Shown here in pieces: positions 24,447 to 32,062 of a DNA stretch of 64,000 bases; position 1 is the first letter of the stretch, and each line of letters opens with the position of its first letter. The DNA is from DASUPK01 sp963695805. Lineage in GTDB: Bacteria > Actinomycetota > Thermoleophilia > Solirubrobacterales > 70-9. A model generated the notes under the pieces. It did no database searches. It was not told where the DNA came from and saw only the letters and a program-made list of their open reading frames with translations. Location of the stretch: contig CAVOHV010000002.1 in the NCBI GenBank assembly GCA_963695805.1, positions 248,001 through 312,000 of the forward strand, read 5' to 3'. Both the position numbers and the translations under genes were made by a program.

Positions 24447-24932
24447 CTACGCCGCGGCTTTGAGCGACTTCTGGGCCGCCTTCATCCCGGGACCCTCGAT
24501 CGCGCGAGCGTCCCGTACATCCAGCTTCTTGCCGCACTTGGTGCAGATGCGCCGGTCGTCGATCTCGCCGCCGCACTCGCCCTTGTGAACCACGATCGAG
24601 GGGCGCCCCTCGGGCTGCTGCTCGTACTTGTCGCCCCACCGCATCAGGCCGATCATCACCGGCCAGAGGTCGAGCCCCTTCTCGGTGAGGAAGTACTCGT
24701 AGCGCTCGGGGCGCTCGCTGTAAGGGCGGCGCTCCAGGATGCCCTCGTCCACCATCCTCTGCAGCCGGGAGGTGAGGACGTTCCGGGCCACGCCGAGCGA
24801 GCGCTGCATCTCGGAGAACTTGCGACGGCCGTGGAAGATCTCCCGCACGACGAGCAGCGTCCAGCGCTCACCGACCAGCTCGAGACTGCGTGCGATGGAA
24901 CAGATCTGTCCGTCGTACTCGTTGCCCAGCAC
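24447..24932 (-). CDS. HxlR-family transcriptional regulator with C-terminal zinc ribbon
   Basis: This 161-residue regulator starts at the GTG at 24932 (VLGNEYDGQICSIARSLELVGERWTLLVVREI), the usual HxlR beginning. The winged helix continues through KFSEMQRSLGVARNVLTSRLQRMVDEGILERRPY. The C-terminus (HKGECGGEIDDRRICTKCGKKL) can form a small zinc ribbon. A longer frame reaching 24992 would run through the palindromes upstream and is not preferred. It is divergent from the small-protein/thioesterase operon and very probably controls it and itself through the inverted repeats in the shared promoter region. Confidence 0.92.
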   Translation of the reverse strand: MLGNEYDGQICSIARSLELVGERWTLLVVREIFHGRRKFSEMQRSLGVARNVLTSRLQRMVDEGILERRPYSERPERYEYFLTEKGLDLWPVMIGLMRWGDKYEQQPEGRPSIVVHKGECGGEIDDRRICTKCGKKLDVRDARAIEGPGMKAAQKSLKAAA

Positions 24933-24934
24933 GT

Positions 24935-24951
24935 GTGTGATCTTCGCACAC
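24935..24951. promoter_or_regulatory. Inverted repeat at the hxlR-type gene start
   Basis: GTGTG (24935-24939) and CACAC (24947-24951) form a dyad a few bases upstream of the GTG at 24932. It may be an operator half or an early mRNA hairpin; it differs in sequence from the two GTTGC-type sites nearby. Confidence 0.35.
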
Positions 24952-24954
24952 TCG

Positions 24955-24969
24955 GTTGCATCACGCAAC
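24955..24969. promoter_or_regulatory. Putative HxlR operator, site 1
   Basis: GTTGC-ATCAC-GCAAC is a palindrome with a five-base centre. The same arms recur at 24995-25011, 40 bases away, within the divergent promoter region. Confidence 0.6.
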
Positions 24970-24994
24970 TCACGCTGGTAGGGTCGCGGCAAGT

Positions 24995-25011
24995 GGTTGC
25001 GTGAAGCAACC
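24995..25011. promoter_or_regulatory. Putative HxlR operator, site 2
   Basis: GGTTGC-GTGAA-GCAACC is a palindrome with the same GTTGC/GCAAC arms and spacing as site 1. It lies about 20 bases upstream of the ATG at 25032, where a bound regulator would block initiation. Flanking GGTAG (from 24977) and CTACC (to 25015) extend the symmetry. Confidence 0.6.
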
Positions 25012-25031
25012 TACCCAGCAAGGAGTCCGAC

Positions 25032-25190
25032 ATGAGAGCACTCCGATTTGAATTCCATCCCGAGCAGGTCCGGATCAGCTCCGAGGAGATTCTCGCCGAC
25101 CTCCGCTACCCGGCCCGAGAGAGTCGCGACGACGGCGGGCGCAAGCGTAAGGCGAGGGTGCGCCGAGTTCGCGAGGCGCAACCCGTTTGA
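25032..25190 (+). CDS. Small 52-residue protein, HxlR-controlled
   Basis: A strong Shine-Dalgarno AAGGAG (25019-25024) stands seven bases before the ATG. The protein begins MRALRFEFHPEQVRISSEEI and ends in a highly basic stretch (GGRKRKARVRRVREAQPV). Its TGA overlaps the ATG of the thioesterase gene (TGATG), so it is translated ahead of and coupled to it. It may be a functional microprotein or a leader peptide that opens the downstream start. No family is recognised; the first residues vaguely resemble the start of zinc-type alcohol dehydrogenases, but nothing else does. Confidence 0.6.
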   Translation: MRALRFEFHPEQVRISSEEILADLRYPARESRDDGGRKRKARVRRVREAQPV

Positions 25191-25732
25191 TGGCGAAGCC
25201 GGCAATCGACTCCGCCCGCGCTTACGCCGACGGCTGCCCGGAAACGACCCGCAGACGGGAGATCGTCTGGCAGGACCCTGTCCCCACGGCCGCCGCGGGC
25301 GCGCGGATGAGGGGCCTCGACTACGTTCGCGCGGTCCAATCCGGTGAGCTTCCGCCACCGCCGATCGCCGTGGTCATGAACTACCGCATCGCCGAGGCGG
25401 AGGAGGGAAGGGCGGTGTTCATCGGCGAGCCCGACGAGGAGCACTACAACCCGATCGGGGTCGTCCACGGCGGCTACGCCTCGACGATCCTGGACTCGGC
25501 CCTCGGCTGCGCCGTGCACACCACCTGCGCTGACGGCGAGGGCTACACGAGCCAGACGCTCGAGGTGAAATACCTCCGACCCATCACCCGGGACACCGGC
25601 GGCGTCCGCGCCGAGGCTGAGGTGATCCACCGCGGCCGCAAGACCGCCACCTCCGAGGCGCGGCTCACCTCGCTCGAGACGGGCAAGCTGCTGGCGACGG
25701 GCACCAGCACCTGTCTGATCCTCGAAGACTGA
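25190..25732 (+). CDS. PaaI-family hotdog thioesterase
   Basis: This 180-residue protein has the hotdog-fold thioesterase signature HYNPIGVVHGGYASTILDSALGCAVHTTC followed by YTSQTLEVKYLRPIT. The family hydrolyses acyl- or aryl-CoA thioesters in the cytoplasm and is common in phenylacetate and polyketide-like pathways. The start at 25190 overlaps the small gene. The first 60 residues precede the hotdog core and are longer than in minimal PaaI proteins. The likely regulation is by the divergent HxlR repressor. Confidence 0.88.
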   Translation: MAKPAIDSARAYADGCPETTRRREIVWQDPVPTAAAGARMRGLDYVRAVQSGELPPPPIAVVMNYRIAEAEEGRAVFIGEPDEEHYNPIGVVHGGYASTILDSALGCAVHTTCADGEGYTSQTLEVKYLRPITRDTGGVRAEAEVIHRGRKTATSEARLTSLETGKLLATGTSTCLILED

Positions 25733-25765
25733 CAGCCGATCGCCGGCGTACTAGCTTTTGAGGAG

Positions 25766-26161
25766 ATGTCCGGCACGGAAACCAAGGACGCCGTCGTCGC
25801 CTCCTACGAAGCGCTCAACGAGGGCGACATCGACTCCGCGATGGAGGCGCTGGCGGAGAACGCCGAGTGGCACGAGAGCGAGGTCCTTCCCGACACGGGC
25901 GTCTATCGGGGTAGGGACGAGATCCGGGCCTTCCTGACCCAGTTTCTCGCCTCCTGGGAGCGCTTCCACCAGACCGTGGAAGATGTGAGGGAGAAGGACG
26001 ATCGCCTGCTGGTACTGATCCACCTGGAGGCCACTGGGCGCGGCTCGGCCGCGGACGTCGATGCCCGCTACGCGCATCTCTGGACCGTCTCTGACGGCAA
26101 GGGGGTCCGGGTGGACGCGTTCTACGACCGCGACGCAGCGGTCGCCGCGCTCAACCCGTAG
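25766..26161 (+). CDS. NTF2/SnoaL-like protein
   Basis: This 131-residue protein has the cone-shaped NTF2-like fold pattern: helix VASYEALNEGDIDSAMEALAENAEWHES, then GVYRGRDEIRAFLTQFLASWERF and beta strands ending in a short helix. Members may be small-molecule isomerases, hydratases or ligand binders. It probably closes the operon begun at 25032 (33-base gap). Its 3' end overlaps the convergent membrane-protein gene by 40 bases. AGGAG lies directly against the ATG with no spacer, which is unusual. Confidence 0.82.
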   Translation: MSGTETKDAVVASYEALNEGDIDSAMEALAENAEWHESEVLPDTGVYRGRDEIRAFLTQFLASWERFHQTVEDVREKDDRLLVLIHLEATGRGSAADVDARYAHLWTVSDGKGVRVDAFYDRDAAVAALNP

Positions 26162-26925
26162 GCCCCGGTGAAGGTGACCAGAGACCACGACGCCACGTAG
26201 ATCGCCGTGTCGAAGTGGTCTCCCTCGAGATCGGGAATGTGGAGAAGCAGGGCGAACAGCTCGAGCAGCCCCAGGACGGTGTAGGCGAGCGCGGCGCCGC
26301 GGAAGCTGACGGGATCATCGTCGCGTACCGCGATCAGCGCGGCCACTCCGATCCCCAAGATGAAGGATCCGATTGCGCGCGAGGTGAGCGGTGTGAGCGC
26401 CCAAGGCCAAAGATCGTCCGCGAGCCCGGCCGAGAATAGGAGGACGCCTCCGGTGGCCAGCATCGCGATCCCTTCGAAGATGAGCAATGTGCGAAGCGGT
26501 CCGGGGAGCCGCTGCGTCGGCCGTGGGTCCTCGCCGGGGGCACGCAGCTGGTCTGCTAGCGCCCAGACGAGCAGCGGCGGAACGAGTGCGTAGACGACGA
26601 GCCAGAAGACGCCGAAAAGGCTGTGGAGGTGGAAGCGGTCGAGGTGGTACAGGGTGACGACGAGGAGCAGCACGGCGATCACGGTCACCGGATACGCCGC
26701 GGGACGGGCCTCAGCCCAGGTCTCGGAGCGCGCGGCGCTCAGGATGAGGATGAACGCGGCCCAATAGAAGGCTCCGAGGGTGGTGGCCGTGAGCGGTGGG
26801 GCGATCGTCCAGGCCCACCACTTGTCTGTGTGGGTGGCTCCGAAGAAGAGCAGCCCGCCGGCGATCAGGGCGAGCCCGGCGAACACCCAGAAGATCAGCT
26901 TCAGCCGCGGGGTCGTCAGCCGCAT
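26122..26925 (-). CDS. Multi-pass membrane protein of unknown function
   Basis: This 267-residue protein has about eight predicted transmembrane helices, arranged as two similar halves: each begins with a helix and a glycine-rich LxxGGxLLFF/S segment followed by WxWxLxPLT (ATHTDKWWAWTIAPPLT and AGLADDLWPWALTPLT). An internal duplication is therefore likely. No transporter or enzyme signature is seen. It converges on and overlaps the NTF2-like gene. Confidence 0.8.
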   Translation of the reverse strand: MRLTTPRLKLIFWVFAGLALIAGGLLFFGATHTDKWWAWTIAPPLTATTLGAFYWAAFILILSAARSETWAEARPAAYPVTVIAVLLLVVTLYHLDRFHLHSLFGVFWLVVYALVPPLLVWALADQLRAPGEDPRPTQRLPGPLRTLLIFEGIAMLATGGVLLFSAGLADDLWPWALTPLTSRAIGSFILGIGVAALIAVRDDDPVSFRGAALAYTVLGLLELFALLLHIPDLEGDHFDTAIYVASWSLVTFTGAYGLSAATAASRS

Positions 26926-27022
26926 GGGGCGAGATCCTACGTCCGTCCGGCGAGAGCGGCTCGGGCGCAGGATCGACCCGATCGTCAGGGAGCTTCGCGT
27001 CAGCCACGCCTAGGATCGAGGA

Positions 27023-27463
27023 ATGAGCCGGGCCGGCGGGAAAGTGAACGGGAAGGTGCCGAGGGTGCGCCTCGGTCGGATGGTCGAGGACGGCGTTGCC
27101 CCCAGCATCTTCGGGCTGGTCGAGCGCGGCATCGCGCGCGAGCCCAGCCTGGCCGCCGAGATGCGCGGCCGCGTGGTCTTCCGCTTCGCCGAGGACTTCT
27201 CGCCCCTGCGGATCACCTTCAAGGCGCGAAGCGTGGTGGTCGAGGATGGCGACTCGCGCAAGCCCGACCTGGTGATCGAGGGCAGCCTGCCCGACATAGT
27301 CCACTTCGCCACGGTGCCGACGCTGCGCGGCCGCCTGCACGGCGTCCCGGACCCGCGCCAGCCTCGCGGACGCCAGGCTCTGAGGCGGCTCGCCGACGGC
27401 CGGGTGAGGATCGAAGGGAACCGGGTGCTCGGGCGGCGCCTGCTGCGGCTGCTCGCGGTCTAA
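27023..27463 (+). CDS. SCP2-like small protein
   Basis: This 146-residue protein contains a region (about 45-130) in the style of sterol-carrier-protein-2 domains: RGRVVFRFAEDFSPLRITFKARSVVVEDGDSRKPDLVIEGSLPDIVHFATVP. Such domains bind lipids or acyl-CoA. The N-terminus and C-terminus are basic. It converges on the aminopeptidase gene with a four-base overlap. Family membership is moderately sure, the ligand is unknown. Confidence 0.72.
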   Translation: MSRAGGKVNGKVPRVRLGRMVEDGVAPSIFGLVERGIAREPSLAAEMRGRVVFRFAEDFSPLRITFKARSVVVEDGDSRKPDLVIEGSLPDIVHFATVPTLRGRLHGVPDPRQPRGRQALRRLADGRVRIEGNRVLGRRLLRLLAV

Positions 27464-28890
27464 GCGAGGGACCGCGCCAGGTCGATGAGCAGGCGCACGC
27501 CGTACCCGGTTGGCCCCTTGCCGACGTACTCGCGCCCGACGTCCCAGGCGGTGCCGGCGATGTCCAGGTGGACCCACGGCTTGCCGTCGACGAACTCCTC
27601 GAGGAAGGAGCCGGCGTAGATCGTGGATGCCTTCCGCTTCGACGAAGCGTTGGTGAGGTCCGCGACCGTGCCCTTGGTGAGCTCTTTGTACTCGGGGTGG
27701 AGGGGGAGACGCCAGGCGAGCTCCCCGGTTCGGGTGGCGGCCTCCTCGACCTCGGCGGCGAACGCGTCGTCGTTCGAGATCAACCCTGCGTACGTCGAGC
27801 CGAGAGCGACCACGACGGCGCCGGTCAGCGTGGCCAGATCGACGATTCGGTCGGCGCCGAGCTCTACTGCGTAGGCGAGCGCGTCCGCGAGGATCAGTCG
27901 CCCCTCGGCGTCGGTGTTGTTGACCTCGACCGTCTTGCCGTTCAGCTGGGTGATGATGTCGCCGGGCTTGACGGCGGTGCCGCTCGGCATGTTCTCCGTC
28001 GAGGGGATCACAGCCAGGACGTCGATCGGCAGCTCGAGCTTGGCGAGCGCCGAGACCGTCTCGAGCACCGCAGCCGCGCCGGACATGTCCATCTTCATCT
28101 CCTGCATCCCGGCCGACGGCTTGATCGAGATTCCGCCCGAGTCGAAGGTGACGCCCTTGCCGACCAGGCCGAGGGTCTCGTCCCCGCCCCCCTGGTAGCG
28201 GAGGACGATCAGCTGTGGCTCCTCGGCGGTTCCCTGAGAGACGGCGACCAGCCCGCCCATGCCCTTCTCCTTGATCTGCTCCCTGCCGAGCACCTCGAAG
28301 GTGACCGAGTCGTGCTCCTCGGCGATCGCGTTCGCGCGGCCCGCCAGGTAACTCGGGGTGACGACGTTGGAGGGCAGGTCCTGGAGCTCGCGGGCGAAGT
28401 TCTCAGCCTCGGCGCCGATGCGGGCGGCCTCGACTGCCTCGGCCAGGCCGCCGTCGCCGATCACCGTGACCTCCTCGAGTCCCTTCGGGTCCTCGTCCTC
28501 GTCGTCCCCCTTGCTCTTGAAGCGGTCGAAGCGGTAGGAGGCGAGGATCGCCCCCTCGACCATGGCGGTCGCTGCCGCCGGGTCGTCGCGGTCAGGTGCC
28601 TTCAGGGCCAGCGTGGCGGCGTCCATGGAGGCCGCAGTCCGCGCGGCGATCGCCGCGGCGACCCGGGCTCGCTCCGGTGTGAATTCATCCCGAGCGCCGA
28701 GGCCGACGGCGAGCGCCCGCCTCGGGGTGCCGGGGTACACCAGCGTTGCCTTCTTGTAGGAGGCCTTGACGTCCTCAGACCCGGGCGCGCCCGCGAGCGG
28801 CTCGGGAAGCTCATCGCCATCGAAGACGAGCACCCCGACGAAGTCGGACTCGATCTCGGACAGCGGCTTGTCAGCGACGTCGACTCGCAA
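27460..28890 (-). CDS. pepA: Leucyl aminopeptidase (M17)
   Basis: This 476-residue cytoplasmic metallo-aminopeptidase removes N-terminal residues from peptides. The metal-binding and catalytic blocks are intact: LVGKGVTFDSGGISIKPS, MKMDMSGAAAV, the signature NTDAEGRLILADAL and the C-terminal WVHLDIAGTAW. The start appears to be a TTG at 28890; there is no ATG or GTG nearby that keeps the N-terminal domain. The gene is divergent from the thiolase gene across 89 bases. Confidence 0.95.
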   Translation of the reverse strand: MRVDVADKPLSEIESDFVGVLVFDGDELPEPLAGAPGSEDVKASYKKATLVYPGTPRRALAVGLGARDEFTPERARVAAAIAARTAASMDAATLALKAPDRDDPAAATAMVEGAILASYRFDRFKSKGDDEDEDPKGLEEVTVIGDGGLAEAVEAARIGAEAENFARELQDLPSNVVTPSYLAGRANAIAEEHDSVTFEVLGREQIKEKGMGGLVAVSQGTAEEPQLIVLRYQGGGDETLGLVGKGVTFDSGGISIKPSAGMQEMKMDMSGAAAVLETVSALAKLELPIDVLAVIPSTENMPSGTAVKPGDIITQLNGKTVEVNNTDAEGRLILADALAYAVELGADRIVDLATLTGAVVVALGSTYAGLISNDDAFAAEVEEAATRTGELAWRLPLHPEYKELTKGTVADLTNASSKRKASTIYAGSFLEEFVDGKPWVHLDIAGTAWDVGREYVGKGPTGYGVRLLIDLARSLA

Positions 28891-28979
28891 CGGGCGCCAG
28901 ATTACAGACGGGCACTAGCATTCGAATCCGACTTGGGAACTGTCGGTGGCTTCGGCCCCGGCGCAGACGAAAGGCGCAG

Positions 28980-30164
28980 ATGTCGAAGACTGTCATCCTC
29001 TCCACCGCCAGGACCCCCTTCGGGAAGATGGGCGGCGGGCTCTCGTCCCTCGATGCCACCGACCTGGGCGGCACCGCGATCTCCGAGGCGCTCGACCGCG
29101 CCGAGGTGAAGGCCGACGAGGTCCAGGGTGTCGTCTACGGCCAGGTGCTGCAGGCCGGCCAGGGGCAGATTCCCTCCCGCCAGGCCCAGATCAAGGCCGG
29201 CATCCCGCGCGAGGTCCCCTCGGAGACGATCAACAAGGTCTGCGCCTCCGGCATGCGCACGATCGGCATCGCCGACCAGGCTGTTCGCGCCGGCGACCTC
29301 GACATCGCCGTCACCGGCGGCATGGAGTCGATGAGCCAGGCGCCCTACCTGCTCCCGGGCGCCCGCTTCGGCTTCCGGATGGGCGACGTGCAGGCGGTCG
29401 ACTCGATGACCCACGACGGCCTCACCAACCCGTTCACCGAGAAGCAGATGATCAACGAGGCCAGCGAGGTCTCGAACGAGCTCGAGATCACGCGCGCCGA
29501 CATGGACCGCTTCGCCGAGCGCTCCCACCAGCTCGCCCACAAGGCGACCGAGGAAGGCAGGCTCGCCGAGGAGATCGTGACTGTGACGGTCAAGTCGCGG
29601 AAGGGCGAGAACGAGGTCGCCGCCGACGAGGCAATCCGGCCCGACACGACGCTCGAGGTCCTCTCCAAGCTGAAGGCGGTGGGCGGCGACGACGCGACCC
29701 ACACCGCCGGCAACTCGCCGGGTGTAAACGACGGGGCAGGCGCCGTCGTGGTCGCCTCTGAGGAGTGGGCCAAGGAGAACGGCAAGAGTCCGATCGCGAC
29801 CGTGCTCGCCTACGGCCAGGTTGCGGACGACTTCCCCTACCTCGCCAAGACCCCGGCCAGGGCCGCGATCCAGGCGCTCGAGAAGATCGGCAAGAAGCCG
29901 GGCGACGTCGACCTCTGGGAGATCAACGAAGCGTTCGCTTCGGTGGCGATCAACTCGATGCGCATGCTCGACATCGATGAGGACAACGTGAACGTGAACG
30001 GCGGGGCGATCGCCCTCGGCCATCCGATCGGCGCCTCCGGCGCACGGATCGTCGGAGCACTCGTCCACGAGCTGAGGCGACGCGGCGGCGGCCTCGGCTG
30101 CGCCGCGATCTGCTCGGGCGGCGGGCAGGGCGACGCGATCGTCGTGGAGGTAAATGGAGGCTGA
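28980..30164 (+). CDS. Acetyl-CoA acetyltransferase (thiolase)
   Basis: This 394-residue thiolase condenses or cleaves acetoacetyl-CoA or longer 3-ketoacyl-CoA. The nucleophile is cysteine 88 in TINKVCASGMR. The NEAFAS and GGAIALGHPIGASGAR blocks provide the catalytic histidine, and the last catalytic cysteine is in AAICSGGGQGDAIVVE. The length is standard. The HAD gene begins 11 bases before its stop. It supplies the last step of beta-oxidation along with the acyl-CoA dehydrogenase and ETF genes nearby. Confidence 0.95.
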   Translation: MSKTVILSTARTPFGKMGGGLSSLDATDLGGTAISEALDRAEVKADEVQGVVYGQVLQAGQGQIPSRQAQIKAGIPREVPSETINKVCASGMRTIGIADQAVRAGDLDIAVTGGMESMSQAPYLLPGARFGFRMGDVQAVDSMTHDGLTNPFTEKQMINEASEVSNELEITRADMDRFAERSHQLAHKATEEGRLAEEIVTVTVKSRKGENEVAADEAIRPDTTLEVLSKLKAVGGDDATHTAGNSPGVNDGAGAVVVASEEWAKENGKSPIATVLAYGQVADDFPYLAKTPARAAIQALEKIGKKPGDVDLWEINEAFASVAINSMRMLDIDEDNVNVNGGAIALGHPIGASGARIVGALVHELRRRGGGLGCAAICSGGGQGDAIVVEVNGG

Positions 30165-30966
30165 CGGAGGTAGCGGGAAGGGCGCTGCCTTCTTCGATCT
30201 CGACAAGACCCTGATGGCGGGGTCAAGCGGGATGGTCTTCGCAAGGGTGGCGAACCGAAAGGGCTTCGTCCCCCGCGGCCAGCTCGCCAGGTGGGGCTTC
30301 GACCACCTGCGCTACCGATTGCGCGGGTCCTCGGACGAGCAGACGAATGCGGTGCTCGAGGTCGCGAAGCGGGTTTTTGCCGACCTCCCCGAGCGCGACA
30401 TCGAGCGGATGGGGCCGGAGGTGCTGGCCGGGATCCTGCCCCGCATCTATCCACAGATGCTGGACGAGATCCACCGCCACCAGGACGAGGGCCGCGCCAC
30501 CTTCATCGTCAGCGCCGCCGGCAACGACCTGGTGAAGACCCTGGCGGCGGTGCTCGGCATGGAAGGGGGGATCGGCACCCGGTGGGCGGTCGGGTCGGAC
30601 GGCAGGTACACCGGGGAGATGGACGGGCCGTTCGTCTACGGCAAGGGCAAGGTCGAGGCGATGCGCCGGTTCGCGAAGGAGCACGACATCGACCTCGCTG
30701 AGTCCTGGGCATACTCCGACTCGGTCAGCGACCTGCCGATGCTGCGCTCGGTGGGGCACGCGGTCGTCGTCAACCCGGACGGACCCCTGCTCGAGATCGC
30801 CAGGCAGGAGGGATGGCAGGTGATGCGCTTCGAGAAGATCGGGCGCAAGCTCGCGATCGCAGGCGCCACGGCTCTCGCGGCCGCAGCGGGCGGCGCCGGC
30901 GCGCTTGCCTCGAGACGCCGGAACAGCCGCGGCCTGCGCCACACGCGGAGCCCTCTGCGCCGCTAA
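30154..30966 (+). CDS. HAD-superfamily hydrolase, subfamily IB
   Basis: This 270-residue phosphatase-like protein has motif I FFDLDKTLMAGSSG, motif II IVSAAGND, the lysine of motif III in KGKVEAM and motif IV YSDSVSDLPML, the pattern of SerB/IB-type HAD enzymes. A hydrophobic C-terminal segment (LAIAGATALAAAAGGAGALA) with a basic end may tether it to the membrane. The ATG at 30154 follows GGAGG and overlaps the thiolase gene. The substrate (phosphoserine, a lipid phosphate or other) is not determined. Confidence 0.88.
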   Translation: MEADGGSGKGAAFFDLDKTLMAGSSGMVFARVANRKGFVPRGQLARWGFDHLRYRLRGSSDEQTNAVLEVAKRVFADLPERDIERMGPEVLAGILPRIYPQMLDEIHRHQDEGRATFIVSAAGNDLVKTLAAVLGMEGGIGTRWAVGSDGRYTGEMDGPFVYGKGKVEAMRRFAKEHDIDLAESWAYSDSVSDLPMLRSVGHAVVVNPDGPLLEIARQEGWQVMRFEKIGRKLAIAGATALAAAAGGAGALASRRRNSRGLRHTRSPLRR

Positions 30967-31160
30967 TTGGCCGATTTGGCCAGAACCTGTCCGGTACCAA
31001 GTTTGGGGGGTTTGATCGAGCACCGGATCGTGAGAAGCTCCACGCGCCCTCGACTCACGGACGCCCGCTTGGCGGACGAGGGGCCGGGGCTCGGAAAAAA
31101 ACAAGGTGCCTTGCGGGCGTGCGATCCGCGACTGCCGGGCACGTGTCAGGAGAAACGCTT

Positions 31161-32039
31161 TTGGAGCGAATGACGGTGACCGAGGCCGATCGGTCCCCAG
31201 CGGATACCGGGAACGCCGCCACTCGCTCCGAGCCTCCGGCGAATATGCCAAGGAGCCGCGGGGTGATTCTCACCCGCGTGAACGCGGCTGAGGAGCACGC
31301 TCGCGAGGCGGCCAGGCGCGACGAGCTGGCGAAGGGGCGCGACACCGATGCGGCGGAGCGAGACCGTGCTGCCGAGACGCGCGATCACGAGATCGCGGTG
31401 GTGCAGAAGGCGGTCTCTCCCGATGGGCCTGTCACGGAGGGGCTGCGGAACCGGCTGCAGGCCCTGCTCGCCGAGGCCGCGGCGGATCGGCAGGCGGCGG
31501 CGAATGACCGGCGGCTCGCGGCACGCGACCGCGCGCGTTCGGCCGAGGAGCGGGTCTCCGCTCTGGCGGCCCTCCGCGTGGCCCATTTCGATGACCTGAC
31601 CGGTGCCCACCGGCGAGGGTTCGGCGAGGACATGCTTCGCGGTGAGATCGACCGGGTCCGCAGATCCGGGGGACGGCTCGCGCTCGTGATCGTCGACGTG
31701 GATGGGCTCAAGGACGTCAACGACAGGCAGGGCCATCTGGCGGGGGACGTGCTCCTGCAGGACCTTGTCGCAGCGATCCGGGCGCACATCCGCTCTTACG
31801 AGGCAATCGTCCGGCTCGGTGGGGACGAATTCGCCTTCCCGATCGGCGGCGTCGATAGGACCGGAGCCGAGGAGCGATGTGCCGCCATCTGCGCCGACCT
31901 CGCGAGGCGGCCGAGCCAGGGCAGGATTACGGTCGGGATTTCCGAGCTGCGCGACGGGGACGACTTCGTGGAACTCGCCCGGCGAGCGGATTCGGCGCTG
32001 ATCGCCGCCCGGCTCGAGCAGCGTTCACGCTCGGGCTGA
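31161..32039 (+). CDS. GGDEF-domain protein (probable diguanylate cyclase)
   Basis: This protein of about 292 residues has an N-terminal coiled region rich in RDxxAxxRD-type repeats (about 45-130) and a C-terminal GGDEF domain: FDDLTGAHRRGFGEDML, VIVDVDGLKDVNDRQGHLAGDVLL and the intact active-site sequence RLGGDEFAF. It should make cyclic di-GMP. The inhibitory I-site upstream of GGDEF reads RSYE rather than RxxD, so product inhibition may be lost. The TTG at 31161, eight bases after AGGAG, is preferred; the ATG at 31170 has no properly spaced ribosome site. There is no membrane helix. Confidence 0.85.
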   Translation: MERMTVTEADRSPADTGNAATRSEPPANMPRSRGVILTRVNAAEEHAREAARRDELAKGRDTDAAERDRAAETRDHEIAVVQKAVSPDGPVTEGLRNRLQALLAEAAADRQAAANDRRLAARDRARSAEERVSALAALRVAHFDDLTGAHRRGFGEDMLRGEIDRVRRSGGRLALVIVDVDGLKDVNDRQGHLAGDVLLQDLVAAIRAHIRSYEAIVRLGGDEFAFPIGGVDRTGAEERCAAICADLARRPSQGRITVGISELRDGDDFVELARRADSALIAARLEQRSRSG

Positions 32040-32062
32040 CCCTCGATCTAGACTCTCGATCG

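Noticed and set aside
26623..29109. An 828-codon open frame on the plus strand over the membrane-protein and aminopeptidase genes
   Set aside because: It lies antisense to a real M17 aminopeptidase and has low-complexity composition; a shadow of codon bias.
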